Positions 52,622-62,566 are shown, numbered from the stretch's first letter. The stretch: 64,000 nucleotides of DNA from Chthonomonadaceae bacterium (GCA_015709495.1 CP054189.1:1984001-2048000); one strand, 5' to 3'. The notes: generated from the letters alone by a model not told the origin. A program made the numbers and translations.

Positions 52622-53521
52622 GTGTCTGATCATCCTCATTCCGAATCGCACCAGCCTCATGAAGTCCAGTTTGGACCGTTCCTGTTTTGGACTTCGCTCC
52701 AAGTCGTCGCAGCGTTCTTGATCTTCCGCTTTGCTTTTCCCGCAAGCTTCTTTGCAGAGATCAGCCAGCCATGGGCAATCTTGGTTTGGACGGTGGCGCT
52801 GGGGATTCCTCTCAGTCTGTTCGAATACCTCTACCACCGTTATCTTCTCCATTCCGCAGTGCTGCCGTTCCTGGGCTCGATGCACCGAGCCCACAGCCAT
52901 CACCACGGACTTACGAAGGTCAAGGCGCCCGTCACTCCGAAGGCGCCGGACGAGTTGGTTACGGTCGAGAGCGACTATCCAATCGAGTTCGAGCACCAGG
53001 CGGAGTCGATGATGTTCCCCACGTACTCGATTTCGATCTTCTTCGCAGTGTTCTTGGTGCTTCTCGCCCTGCCGCTCAAACTCGCCTTTCCGGGCGCGCC
53101 CGTCATAACGGCGGTCCTCATCACGGTCACTCTTAGCTACTCCTTGTATGAGGCCTGGCACGCGGTCATGCACCTGCCGATGGACCGGTTCTGGAGCAAG
53201 CTGCTGAACCACAGACGGATCGGGCGCGTCGCCAAGCACGTCTACAGCTTCCACCTGATGCACCACTGGAGGCCGACGTGCAACTTGGCCGTCGTGGGCT
53301 TCTGGGGGTTTGCGATCTGGGACCACCTATTCCGAACTCACCGCAGGCCGCGGCGGTTGCCCGTGGACGGCGCGGAGGTTAGCTACGCCGACGTCAGCTT
53401 GCGGCAACCCCTTTGGCCGATCCGAGTATTGGATAAGGTCGGCGCACGGCTTTACAAGGGGTCGAGGAAGGTCGAGGACTTCTTCCGAAGAACCCTTCTT
53501 CGAAGACCGGCGAGAGGATAG
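52622..53521 (+). CDS. Fatty-acid hydroxylase / sterol desaturase-type membrane protein
   Basis: 299 aa, GTG start. Four membrane helices and the di-iron histidine boxes of the superfamily: YHRYLLH, HRAHSHHH, YEAWHAVMH and FHLMHHW. Members hydroxylate or desaturate lipids, carotenoids or hopanoids. The N-terminus is His-rich (MSDHPHSESHQPHEV). The C-terminal 60 residues are basic. The substrate is unknown. Confidence 0.85.
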   Translation: MSDHPHSESHQPHEVQFGPFLFWTSLQVVAAFLIFRFAFPASFFAEISQPWAILVWTVALGIPLSLFEYLYHRYLLHSAVLPFLGSMHRAHSHHHGLTKVKAPVTPKAPDELVTVESDYPIEFEHQAESMMFPTYSISIFFAVFLVLLALPLKLAFPGAPVITAVLITVTLSYSLYEAWHAVMHLPMDRFWSKLLNHRRIGRVAKHVYSFHLMHHWRPTCNLAVVGFWGFAIWDHLFRTHRRPRRLPVDGAEVSYADVSLRQPLWPIRVLDKVGARLYKGSRKVEDFFRRTLLRRPARG

Positions 53522-53602
53522 GCGGTCTCCTCGCCTTCCTGAAAAGAGCGGCGAGACGCGTCCACCCGCGTAGGATCGATCGTCCTGAACCCTAGAATGG
53601 AC

Positions 53603-53630
53603 GAGCCTCGAAGCGAACGCTTCGAGGCTC
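53603..53630. terminator. Bidirectional hairpin between two convergent genes
   Basis: A perfect 12-bp stem GAGCCTCGAAGC / GCTTCGAGGCTC with a GAAC loop. It lies between the hydroxylase and the minus-strand PEP-CTERM gene, and has no long T tract. Confidence 0.6.
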
Positions 53631-53658
53631 CTCCGTTTCGGGAACGAGAACTCAGTTC

Positions 53659-54429
53659 TTACTTGCGTCGGCGTCGAGCCAAGAACGCAAAGCCAGCGCC
53701 GAGAATCGCCATGGTGGCGGGCTCGGGTACTGCAGATCCGTTGATCACGAACGGCATGTCGTGCGGGCCGGTGAAGGTGCCGCTGTCGACGGCGTTCGCC
53801 CATCCGGAAGCCGTGAACTGCATCGCATTGGACCCTGGCTTGTTGTTCTGGCCGAGGATCGTCACGGGCGGCTGCCAAGGGCCGCTCGAAAGCGTGCCGC
53901 CGAACTGCCAGGCAACCCAGTAGGTGCCGGGGCCGAGGACCCAGCCGAGGTTGCTGGAGTGCGCATCCATCACCGGGCGGTTGGATGCCAAGAGGTTCGT
54001 ATCGATGACTCGGTAGATTCCCGACCAAGCCGTGCTACCCAGCACGTTGGTGGCTGTGTTGCCAAACGTGGGGGCGCCGAAGGCTGGTCCCACGGCCGGC
54101 TGGGCGTTGAAGATCACGACCCGCAGGTCATTGATCGTAGACGTCGTGGTGGATCCCGTTTGGTACGCCATGAAATCGATCGAGTCGATGGTCCACTGGT
54201 CGCCAGCGCCGATCGTGAAGTCGTCAGCCATCCAGTTGCCCGCGCTGACCTGGGCGCCATATCCGTAGATATTGTTGCCCAAAGCGGTCTGAAGCGAGCT
54301 AGCATCCGCGCCGCCGAAACCTCCGGCTGGGTGCGTGACGATCCCACCATTGTCATGAAGAACTGCTGCCGCTGCGAAGCTCGAGGCTACAGCAAGCGAA
54401 GTGATAAGCAATGCTTTGTGTTTCAACAC
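53659..54429 (-). CDS. PEP-CTERM protein
   Basis: 256 aa from a GTG at 54429, 6 nt after AGGAGG; TTG alternatives lie one codon either side. Signal peptide LKHKALLITSLAVASSFAAA, a beta-rich secreted domain (WMADDFTIGAGDQWTIDSID) and the sorting tail VPEPATMAILGAGFAFLA ending RRRRK. Like the 47-kb PEP-CTERM protein, it needs an exosortase encoded elsewhere. Confidence 0.88.
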   Translation of the reverse strand: MLKHKALLITSLAVASSFAAAAVLHDNGGIVTHPAGGFGGADASSLQTALGNNIYGYGAQVSAGNWMADDFTIGAGDQWTIDSIDFMAYQTGSTTTSTINDLRVVIFNAQPAVGPAFGAPTFGNTATNVLGSTAWSGIYRVIDTNLLASNRPVMDAHSSNLGWVLGPGTYWVAWQFGGTLSSGPWQPPVTILGQNNKPGSNAMQFTASGWANAVDSGTFTGPHDMPFVINGSAVPEPATMAILGAGFAFLARRRRK

Positions 54430-54742
54430 CAATTTCCTCCTGAAGCGAATGTGGTCCGCCTACGGTCCCGAAAAGCTCCGAAACCGAGCCGGACGATCAC
54501 AAGTTCTCCGCAACCCTGCCGGGTACGGATTACTTGCTTCTACAATATCAGGGTTTTCAGGGGTTTGTGACGGTTATTTTCGTTCTGGCTGAGAATCCGG
54601 CAAAACTACCTGGTAGCGAGCTTCTCCATCGAGGCGGGAAAGTCGAAATTCCTCGTCGCCCCAAGGCGGCTGGCCGTTTCCTGTCGCAGCCGACCCTCGT
54701 TCGGTATACTGCCCGAACTCAACACGGATCGGGGAACTCGAC

Positions 54743-57259
54743 TTGCAGTCTCGCAGTTATATCTTTCTTCTCATCGTACTGGGGCTCGCTGCCCTGTCTG
54801 GATGGATTTTCAGTCGCGAACAGGTCAAGTACGGCCTCGACGTTCAGGGAGGGGTCAGGTTCACCTACGAAATGGACCTTTCCAGCCTTACCCAGGACCA
54901 GCGACAAAGCCTGGACCTCGTCAGGGCGAACACCATTCGGATCATGAACTCCCGCGTCTCGTCGGCGCTTGGCGTCGTCGAAGGGACCGTTCAACCCAAG
55001 GGTCTCGACCAGATCATCGTCGAACTTCCGGGCGAGACCGATATCGCCAAGGCGCGTGGGGTTCTCAGCACGACGGCGTCGATCGAGTTCTATTGGGCCA
55101 AGACGGTCGCTACGCGCACGGCGGGATTCCGCAAATACACCGGCGGCGAGATCGGCACCTACAACGGTAGCCCGGGGATCTATTTCTCGCTGCGAGCCAA
55201 CGCGGAGAAGCTTATCGAACCGGGCGCGCCCGAATACATTGAGATGATTCGGAGTTGGGGCGAGCCGATCCTACAAGGCGGAGACCTCAAGAGGGCCAGC
55301 GCCCAGCAGGTTGGGGGTGGCTACCAGCCCTACATGGAGTTTACGGCGGAGGGAGCGCGGAAGCTCAAGTCATGGAGCCAAAGGGTGCTGAATCGAGGCG
55401 AGCATCTGGCCGCCGTCCTCGACAACGTCGTCATCAGCATCGCGCCGGTCAAGGATGGAGTGGTCCTTTCGGACAACGCCATCATCGACGGAACCTTCGA
55501 TACCGGCTACGTGAAGACCTTGGTGGACCTTCTGAATGCGGGCGCCCTTCCAGTGACGCTGAAGGAGATTCAAAGTGAGAAGGTCGATCCGACGATCGGC
55601 AAGCAAGCGCTGAGCATGATCTACCAGGCCGGAATGTGGGCTTTCGGATTCACGATCGCTTTCTTGCTGATCTACTACGTCTTTCCTGGCTTCGTCGCGA
55701 TGTTGGCGCTGGCGCTGTATGCACTGTTCACGATCACCGCTTTGAAGCTGATCGGCGCGACGTTCTCGCTTGCGGCCATCGCAGGCTTCATCCTTTCGGT
55801 GGGCATGGCGGTCGACGCGAACATTCTGGTCTTCGAACGTCTGAAAGAGGAGTTGCGAGGGGGGAAAACGCTGGCCGCCGCGATCGAACTCGGGTTCAAA
55901 CGGGCCTTACCGGCCATTGTGGACTCGAACGCCTGTACGATCCTTACGTCTTTGGTGCTGATGATTCTCGGAACGGGCCCGGTAAAGGGCTTCGCGACGA
56001 CTCTCATCATCGGCGTCGCGATTTCGCTGTTTACCGCGGTCACGATCACCCGATCCCTGCTCAAGTTCTTCGTGGGATCGGGTCTGGGAGCCAACGAAAA
56101 ATGGTATGGCCTTTCGAGGCAGTGGTTCGGAGAAAAGCTCGAAGCCGAGGCGGATCGACGGCAGATGCCGATCGTCCAGAAGCGAAACGTGTTCTTTCTC
56201 ATTTCGGGCTTGGTGATCTTGCCGGGCCTGATCGCGGTGGGCATGGGAGGCATCAAACGCAACGTCGAATTTCTTGGCGGATACGAAGTTTCGGTTCGGA
56301 TGGGCGACCGGCAAGAGACGACGGCCCAACTCGTGGCGAACCTGGAAAAGGCGGGGATATCGGGCGGCAACGTCAAGCTCGCGGGCGAGGGCTCGAACCG
56401 GCTCGCTTATATCACGGTCGGCGAGGTGAAGGGAACTGAAGATGTCGAGGCCGCCAAGATCAAGATCGCCGAAGCGGCAGGCTTCACCGCGGGTGATGTC
56501 GCCGGAGGGCAAAATGTCGGCCCGACAATTCAGCAAGAAATGGTTCGAAACGCGATCTTGGGCGTGATCATCAGTTCGATCCTGATCGTGCTGTACCTTG
56601 CGATCCGCTTCGGATTCGCGCTCGGCGGGTTTCCGGTCGGGCTTCGGTTCAGTTTCGCCGTCATCATGGCGTTGCTTCACGACGTGCTACTCGTCGTTGG
56701 GCTCGCGGCGATCTTCGGATTCGCTTTGGGCTGGGAAATCAGCGGCCTCTTCGTTACTGCGATGCTCACGGTGATCGGCTTCTCGACCCACGACTCGATC
56801 GTTATCTTCGACCGTATCCGAGAAAACCTGAGGCGGCACATTCCGGGCGAGGACATCGGCACCCTCATCAATCGATCGGTCACCCAGTCGATCGCGCGGT
56901 CGATCAACACGTCCGGCGTCGTGATCGTCTCGCTGATCCTGCTGATCGCCATAGGTTCCGCGACGCCCGATCTCAAGTTTTTCAACACCGTGATGCTGTG
57001 CGGCATCGTTGCGGGCACCTATTCGTCCATTTGGAACGCCGCGCCGATCCTGTACGTCTTGGACCGGTGGTTTGCCAAGTCTCGAGGCGAACACGCGACG
57101 TTGCTCGGCATCACGGCACAGGAACTCAAGGCCCAGCGCATCCTCTCCCAAACCGCCCGTCCGGCGGGGCAGGCTTCGGAGCCGACAGAAGACACGGGAT
57201 ACGGCCAGGTCCGACGCCGAAAGGCCAAACCCACGGGCGAGCAAGAGATCGAGGATTAG
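54743..57259 (+). CDS. secDF: Fused protein-export membrane protein SecDF
   Basis: 838 aa from a TTG at 54743. The SecD half has VKYGLDVQGGVRFTYE, a large periplasmic domain and a membrane part with GFILSVGMAVDANILVFERLK. The SecF half begins near residue 450 (GGIKRNVEFLGGYEVSVRM) and has VIMALLHDVLLVVGL and IGFSTHDSIVIFDRIREN. SecDF uses the proton-motive force to pull preproteins out of the Sec channel. Fusion into one chain occurs in many bacteria. A TATACT box is near 54706. The stop overlaps the convergent gene by 4 nt. Confidence 0.95.
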   Translation: MQSRSYIFLLIVLGLAALSGWIFSREQVKYGLDVQGGVRFTYEMDLSSLTQDQRQSLDLVRANTIRIMNSRVSSALGVVEGTVQPKGLDQIIVELPGETDIAKARGVLSTTASIEFYWAKTVATRTAGFRKYTGGEIGTYNGSPGIYFSLRANAEKLIEPGAPEYIEMIRSWGEPILQGGDLKRASAQQVGGGYQPYMEFTAEGARKLKSWSQRVLNRGEHLAAVLDNVVISIAPVKDGVVLSDNAIIDGTFDTGYVKTLVDLLNAGALPVTLKEIQSEKVDPTIGKQALSMIYQAGMWAFGFTIAFLLIYYVFPGFVAMLALALYALFTITALKLIGATFSLAAIAGFILSVGMAVDANILVFERLKEELRGGKTLAAAIELGFKRALPAIVDSNACTILTSLVLMILGTGPVKGFATTLIIGVAISLFTAVTITRSLLKFFVGSGLGANEKWYGLSRQWFGEKLEAEADRRQMPIVQKRNVFFLISGLVILPGLIAVGMGGIKRNVEFLGGYEVSVRMGDRQETTAQLVANLEKAGISGGNVKLAGEGSNRLAYITVGEVKGTEDVEAAKIKIAEAAGFTAGDVAGGQNVGPTIQQEMVRNAILGVIISSILIVLYLAIRFGFALGGFPVGLRFSFAVIMALLHDVLLVVGLAAIFGFALGWEISGLFVTAMLTVIGFSTHDSIVIFDRIRENLRRHIPGEDIGTLINRSVTQSIARSINTSGVVIVSLILLIAIGSATPDLKFFNTVMLCGIVAGTYSSIWNAAPILYVLDRWFAKSRGEHATLLGITAQELKAQRILSQTARPAGQASEPTEDTGYGQVRRRKAKPTGEQEIED

Positions 57260-58197
57260 TCCGGCCCGCCGAAGAGGGCAAGCGCCGCGGGGCTTCCGGG
57301 GCGAAATCCGGCCGCGGAACACGCCTCTACGGCGAGGCGAGCGCCTTGCCGCAATTCCTCCTCGCCAGTCCGGTCGAGAGGCACGAACTCGTCATCTGTT
57401 GCCGTCGCCTGAAGTTCCGACTCGAGCAGACGGGCCGCTCGCAGAGCCTCATTGAGCACTTCGAGCGGGGCCGGACTGGTAGGGAGATTGAAGCCCAGGC
57501 CAATGACCCGATGCCGTACGCCTTGGGTGACATTCCCCAGTCGAAAGATCTCATTTGGTTCCCAACTCGCCAGAGCCAAGAGGTCATGGGGCCAGTTGGG
57601 CTCGCGCCAAACAAACTCGCCCTCCGGCGAAAGATCGAAGCCCATGCGAGCCGCTTGAACCCAAACCTCCCGTTCGGGGATTCCTCCCTCAGGACCCACC
57701 AGGCCAATGGAAACGCCGACGTCGAGCGATTCCCTCCTCTCAAGCAGTTCGGCCACCTTGGGGTCGATCATGTCGGGGGTCGGGAGCGGCATCGGAATGC
57801 GCTCCAACTGCTCGGCGATGGGTCGGACTCGCTCCAGAAGTTGGGCTGCCGAACCCGAGGAGAGAGTGCCTCTCGAACTGACGACGTCCCAGCAGAGGGC
57901 GATCGAGTCGTAGGAGGGCCTAGAGTCGGAGGGAGTCAGGGGGGCCCAGCTCACGTCGGCAAGCCCAAGAACGAAGACGCTGGGGTTCTCCAACGCCCCG
58001 AGCGCGGAAGGCGAAAGCAGCGAGCGGGTGGTCTCCCCTCGGGAGGTTCGCGGTCCGACGAGTTCGATGACGTACTGCGTTGCGTGCAGGGGGCCGCCCC
58101 CGATCTCTGGGAGCGTGATCTGGGTTGAGTCGAACGCAACCTGCGGATCGCGCGATAGGACCGCTCCAAAGACGCCTTGAGCGTTGTCTGAGTCCAC
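57256..58197 (-). CDS. Conserved-looking protein of unknown function, weakly ZipA-C-like
   Basis: 313 aa, soluble, no signal peptide. It consists of two alpha/beta-looking halves. The end IGLGFNLPTSPAPLEVLNEA, then RAARLLESELQATATDDEFV and RQGARLAVEACSAAG, resembles the layout of the FtsZ-binding C-terminal domain of ZipA, but there is no N-terminal membrane anchor and similarity is weak. It lies 2 nt downstream of era and is probably co-transcribed with it and the GH42-like gene. Confidence 0.5.
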   Translation of the reverse strand: MDSDNAQGVFGAVLSRDPQVAFDSTQITLPEIGGGPLHATQYVIELVGPRTSRGETTRSLLSPSALGALENPSVFVLGLADVSWAPLTPSDSRPSYDSIALCWDVVSSRGTLSSGSAAQLLERVRPIAEQLERIPMPLPTPDMIDPKVAELLERRESLDVGVSIGLVGPEGGIPEREVWVQAARMGFDLSPEGEFVWREPNWPHDLLALASWEPNEIFRLGNVTQGVRHRVIGLGFNLPTSPAPLEVLNEALRAARLLESELQATATDDEFVPLDRTGEEELRQGARLAVEACSAAGFRPGSPAALALFGGPD

Positions 58198-58199
58198 CG

Positions 58200-59093
58200 T
58201 TACTCCATATATTCAAGCTCGCGGAGGACGCGATGCGACATTCGCCAGTTCTCACGAACTCCTACGTGAAGGTCGAGATATACGTGTCGTCCCAGGAGTG
58301 CTTCAATCTCCGCCCGCGCTTCTTGCCCCACGGCCTTGATGAAGGCTCCGTGCTTGCCGATGAGGATTCCCTTCTGGCTCGCCCGCTCGACGAGAAGGCT
58401 CGCGCCGATGCGGAGTAGGTTTGGTTCTTCCTCCCATTGCTCGATGAGGACGGCCGTCGCGTAGGGGATTTCCTGGCGAGATTTGAGCAAGACCTTCTCC
58501 CGAATCAACTCGCTCACTAGGAACCGGGCCGACTGGTCCGTAAAGTCCTCTTCGCCAAAGAGCGGCGGCTGCTCGGGAAGCTCGCCAACGATGAGGTCGC
58601 AGAGCTTGTCGAGATTGTCGCCCGTCGTCGCGCGGGTGAGCATATACTTCTCAGTCCTAAAGAGCTGGCAATAGAGTTCGACGTGCGCTTGGACATGTTC
58701 GGGCTTGAGTCGGTCCATCTTGTTTAGGCACAGGATCACCGGCGTCTCCTTCAAGGACTGCGAGCCAAGAAGCTCCGCGAGGCTTTGGTCGAGCGCGTCG
58801 GGCTTGCTGGAGGAGTCCACGACGACGACGATGGCATCGACATCCTGAACCGCGGACTTCGCCTGGTCCACCATCGCCTTGCCCAGCTGCGTGTGAGGTT
58901 CGTGGATGCCGGGCGTATCGACGAGCCCGAACTGAAAATTGGGGCCGTGGACGATCCCAACGGCGCGCCGCCGCGTCGTCTGGGGACGGGACCCCACGAT
59001 CGAGACCTTCTGCCCCACGAGGGCGTTCGTGAGCGTGCTCTTGCCCACGTTCGGCTTGCCCATCAGCGCCACGATTCCGGAGCGAAAAGCCAT
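58200..59093 (-). CDS. era: GTPase Era
   Basis: 297 aa. Ras-like GTPase with a C-terminal KH domain that assists 16S rRNA 3'-end maturation and 30S assembly. Motifs are ALMGKPNVGKST (G1), SRPQTTRRR (Era-specific switch I), LVDTPGIHEP (G3) and CLNKMD (G4). The KH domain has QKGILIGKHGAFIKAVGQEA. The gene is 3 nt downstream of the GH42-like gene, so it may be translated from the same mRNA. Confidence 0.93.
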   Translation of the reverse strand: MAFRSGIVALMGKPNVGKSTLTNALVGQKVSIVGSRPQTTRRRAVGIVHGPNFQFGLVDTPGIHEPHTQLGKAMVDQAKSAVQDVDAIVVVVDSSSKPDALDQSLAELLGSQSLKETPVILCLNKMDRLKPEHVQAHVELYCQLFRTEKYMLTRATTGDNLDKLCDLIVGELPEQPPLFGEEDFTDQSARFLVSELIREKVLLKSRQEIPYATAVLIEQWEEEPNLLRIGASLLVERASQKGILIGKHGAFIKAVGQEARAEIEALLGRHVYLDLHVGVRENWRMSHRVLRELEYME

Positions 59094-59096
59094 CGC

Positions 59097-62000
59097 CTAG
59101 TCCCGCTTTCGGAACATCACCCCGAGTCCAAGCTCGTCGAACCCCTCAGGGGCATTGGACTTCCCGCGGCCGCCGTTGGAATCCATGGGCCGTCGCCTGC
59201 TTCGTCGCCGCCGGCCCACCTTTCCGGGTTCTTCGGTAGCGGGCTCTTCAAAGGGCGCTTCCTCGAAAGGTTCGGTGGCGAGAGGTTTGAGGAACCACTC
59301 GTCGGAGATCTCTTCGGGAACTCCGCCTTCGATCCATTCACCCAGTTGGACGATCGACACGTCGAGCGTATCGAGGTCGAACCGCGTCGTGTTTTCGGGG
59401 CGCGTCGGAATGTCCTCCATGCGGAGCGCGTCGTCGGGGGATACGGCGAGCAGCGCCTGGAGTTCCTCGCGCAAGCCGACGAGGAACAGATGCGTCGAGC
59501 CGTCCAGCGCGTGGAATCGTAGCGTTGCGGACTCAATCGTGCTCCAATCGCCTTTGAGCAGATCGTACGCGGAGAAGTTCGCCGGAAGCGCGAGCGCGCG
59601 CTGGCCTTCGCCGGTGCAGTGAATCGTCAAGAACGGGGGCCGAACGTGGACGACGTCGCTGTGGAAATTCCAGACGTGCGCGCCGGCATATTGCCCCAGC
59701 GAGCGAATCAGTCCGGAACTCACCGAGGGCTCGCCCAAGAACACGCTCGTCCAGTTGTTTTCCGGGCTGCTAGGGTCGCGAAATTCCTTCACCACGAAGC
59801 TGGGCAGTCCGGTTTGCGAGTATTCCCCAAGCACGGTCGCTTCTTCGGGGATGGCAAAGTAGCTCGGCACCATCGTGCCCCCTCCCACGACCCCGCGGTC
59901 GGGAAACGCTTCGCACAAGGGATGCCTTCGGTTGAGGATCGTGGTTCCGGTCCGGCTGTGGAAAGGCTGAGGCTTGAGGGCGATTCCCGTGACCTCACGC
60001 GCCCGTTCCAGACTCTCTCGCCCTGCGTCGAAAAGCCCGGCCGCATACAGCCAGAACAGCACCTTGCCCGACTTCTGAAGCCTCGCCTTGATCGCCGCCC
60101 GATGCTCACTCCTCATGTCCCATGCGTTGAGGAAGATGTACACCTTGCTTTCGGGGAACTGTTCGCGGTGGGCGAGATCGCTCAACAAGTAAAAGCCTGC
60201 GCTCAGTCCGGAACGAAGCACGGATTCCCGCACGTTTTGCACGAGTTGCGCGAAGGACTCCTTATCGACCAAGTAGGCGAGCGCGCGTTCGTCGATGAAT
60301 ACGGCGACGTCCGGACCGCCGAGGGGGGCCGACATCCGCTGAATGAACTTGCTCAGGGCTTGCGTCCCTCGGTTCCAGATGGTCGATGTCTTGAGCCAAC
60401 CGTTGCCCCAAAGGTCCATCCAGCAAACGCCCGAAGCGTGGGCGAGAGCCGCCCCAATGCCTCTCCAATGGACGCATTCGAGGGCCTGGGGAGTCTTGAT
60501 GACGGGGTTGAAGTCGTCGGACTCGGCGTAGGAACTGATCGCGGTCTTGTAGTCTTCCTCGCTGATGTAGAGCTTCCCATTGAGCGGAAAGCTGTCGACC
60601 GGGCAAGGGAAGGGCGCGGCTCCACCCGGCTCTCGATTTCGGTAGCTGGGGGGACCGGCCACGAAGTCGATCTCGGGAGTTCGGAGGATCTTGCCGAGTG
60701 AGAGGTGGCCGCTGGCCGGGTGAGCCCACTCGAAGGTGTACCCATAGCTCACTCCTGCAAGGAAGTAGCCCGCGCTCGCTTCCTTGACGGCGTAGGCGAG
60801 GTCCGCCACGCGGCTTGCCGTCGCATCGCTCAGGAACAGGTGGTAATCCACCCACGGCCGTTCCTTCCGGCTCAGACGCACAAAACTTACGTCCTCAGCT
60901 TTCGGGGTTTGGAACGGCGGAATCTCCAGGTTCGCGAAGCTCGCCTGCCCGTTGAACCATGCCGCCCTCAGCGAAACCTCATCCCCGTTGTAGCGGGTTC
61001 GAGCCCAATCGCGAAACTTCCTCGTGGCGGCTCGGGAGGTGTCATATCCGACGCCATCTGCGATGAACCACTCGCCCCGCTCAAGGTGAATCCCGATGAG
61101 GTGTTGGCTAACTGCGGACTTGCGGATCTGCTTGATGAAGTCGATGAGGCACTTGCGAGCTTCGTCCCAGTACTCGTCGTCGGCCACGCTCGGCTCGGCG
61201 AACCTCCCTGATTGATCGCTGTAGACCGCGTCGGGGTAGGACGACTCCCAGCCGGTCGGAGACACGAACACAAGCCGAAGGATCACTTGAGCCTCGGGGT
61301 CTGCTTCCGCCGCCTTCGAGATGAGGTAGGAAGCGATCGCCACAGATTCCGACACCGCGGCGCGGTCGACTTCGAGTTCCGTGAGCAAGAAGTGCAGGTG
61401 TACTCCCGCAGCGCCCGCCATGTGAATCTCCTCGAACACGATCGCCGAACGCTCTTCCGTGGTCGGGCTGCCAAAAAAGGCCAGCGGGGGGATGACCTTG
61501 CCCTCCCTGACCAGCGTTGGAATCCCATCCCGCACTACGATCTGGGGCGCGTCGGCGGGAATCGGGATCAGCGGTTTCGGCTCCGGCTTCTTCGGCTCCT
61601 CGACGACTGTTTGGGGCTCGGGGGCGGTGGCTTCGGGAGTTCGATCTTTCGCGGACGTTCGGGTTTGCCGAGTCCTTGGCTGAACGGCTGCCGCCGCGGT
61701 GATTTCGAGGTCCTGGTGCTCTCGTCTCCTTCGATCGCGGCTCTTGCGGGGTACCGATCCACGAGCTTCCGGGCTTTGGCTGCGGGGAGGGCGGGGCTCG
61801 ATGGCGCGGAACGAAAACGTAGGGAAGCCCACGGAGAACTCCTCAAGGGGATCAACCGTTGCTGGCTCGTCCTTGACCTTCGATCGCGTGCGCCTAGGCT
61901 TTCGCTGAGGCTCGACGGGCTCCGGCGCGTCCTTTGCCATGTTCGGCTCGGGGGTGGCTTCGGCAGAAACGTCCGGCTTCTTTCGCCTCCTCGATCCGCG

Positions 62001-62246
62001 CGGGGCAGCGGGAGGGTCGCTTGTTTCAGGAGCGGCCTCGTTCGCGGGCGGATCGCCCTCTACGTCGAAGGCGAGCTGCTTTGCGTCAGGGTCTTCATCG
62101 GCGGCCTTGCGCCTTCGCCCGCGGGTGGAGGCTTTCGGCGCAGGCTTGCTCTGGCTTTCCGAACTTGCCTCGACGGGGGAAGCGGGCTCGGCGGACGAAT
62201 CAGCAGGAGCCTCGGTAATGTCGTCAGACTGTTTTTTTCTTCGCAT
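59097..62246 (-). CDS. GH42-like beta-galactosidase-fold protein with long charged, disordered ends
   Basis: 1049 aa. Residues about 1-240 are low-complexity and highly charged, with repeated RRRK/RKPRR clusters. A (beta/alpha)8-like domain follows (VFEEIHMAGAAGVHLHFLLT, HLIGIHLERGEWF, RKFRDWARTRYNG, then AGVSYGYTFEWA). Next is a Rossmann-like trimerisation-type domain (VYIFLNAWDMRSEHRAAIK, LFWLYAAGLFD) and a C-terminal beta domain (AHVWNFHSDVVHVRPPFL). The last 60 residues are acidic, then RRRRSRRR. No signal peptide, so it would act in the cytoplasm. Catalytic acids are not certain. It heads an operon with era. Confidence 0.65.
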   Translation of the reverse strand: MRRKKQSDDITEAPADSSAEPASPVEASSESQSKPAPKASTRGRRRKAADEDPDAKQLAFDVEGDPPANEAAPETSDPPAAPRGSRRRKKPDVSAEATPEPNMAKDAPEPVEPQRKPRRTRSKVKDEPATVDPLEEFSVGFPTFSFRAIEPRPPRSQSPEARGSVPRKSRDRRRREHQDLEITAAAAVQPRTRQTRTSAKDRTPEATAPEPQTVVEEPKKPEPKPLIPIPADAPQIVVRDGIPTLVREGKVIPPLAFFGSPTTEERSAIVFEEIHMAGAAGVHLHFLLTELEVDRAAVSESVAIASYLISKAAEADPEAQVILRLVFVSPTGWESSYPDAVYSDQSGRFAEPSVADDEYWDEARKCLIDFIKQIRKSAVSQHLIGIHLERGEWFIADGVGYDTSRAATRKFRDWARTRYNGDEVSLRAAWFNGQASFANLEIPPFQTPKAEDVSFVRLSRKERPWVDYHLFLSDATASRVADLAYAVKEASAGYFLAGVSYGYTFEWAHPASGHLSLGKILRTPEIDFVAGPPSYRNREPGGAAPFPCPVDSFPLNGKLYISEEDYKTAISSYAESDDFNPVIKTPQALECVHWRGIGAALAHASGVCWMDLWGNGWLKTSTIWNRGTQALSKFIQRMSAPLGGPDVAVFIDERALAYLVDKESFAQLVQNVRESVLRSGLSAGFYLLSDLAHREQFPESKVYIFLNAWDMRSEHRAAIKARLQKSGKVLFWLYAAGLFDAGRESLERAREVTGIALKPQPFHSRTGTTILNRRHPLCEAFPDRGVVGGGTMVPSYFAIPEEATVLGEYSQTGLPSFVVKEFRDPSSPENNWTSVFLGEPSVSSGLIRSLGQYAGAHVWNFHSDVVHVRPPFLTIHCTGEGQRALALPANFSAYDLLKGDWSTIESATLRFHALDGSTHLFLVGLREELQALLAVSPDDALRMEDIPTRPENTTRFDLDTLDVSIVQLGEWIEGGVPEEISDEWFLKPLATEPFEEAPFEEPATEEPGKVGRRRRSRRRPMDSNGGRGKSNAPEGFDELGLGVMFRKRD

Positions 62247-62566
62247 GTGCGGTTGTTTTTCGGACGCCGGAGATTCGAATCGGCACGGGGTAGGGTGCGG
62301 GCTCCAGCGCGATAGGGCAATTGAAATTGGTCTTTGTCGCTTGGGTCTTCATTTCGATGCGTTGGGCGAATTCGGGTGGGTCTCATGACAGGCATCTCGC
62401 TCTCCGAACAAGAACCGTCTAACGCAGCTTACGATGGCCTTTCGCGAATCGCAAGTGAGTATGGCAGATACCTACGCTTCGGGACCCAAAGCGCGCGCGT
62501 CCCCTAGGATTTTCGCCGGGTGTTACCGAGGATTCAAACGAGGCCCGCAACGGGCCAAGAACGACA
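62247..62566. other. Intergenic region between the GH42-like gene and the FliK-like gene
   Basis: 320 bases between two divergent genes. Short open frames cross it but none looks like protein from a known family. No convincing promoter or Shine-Dalgarno sequence was found for either gene. Confidence 0.4.
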
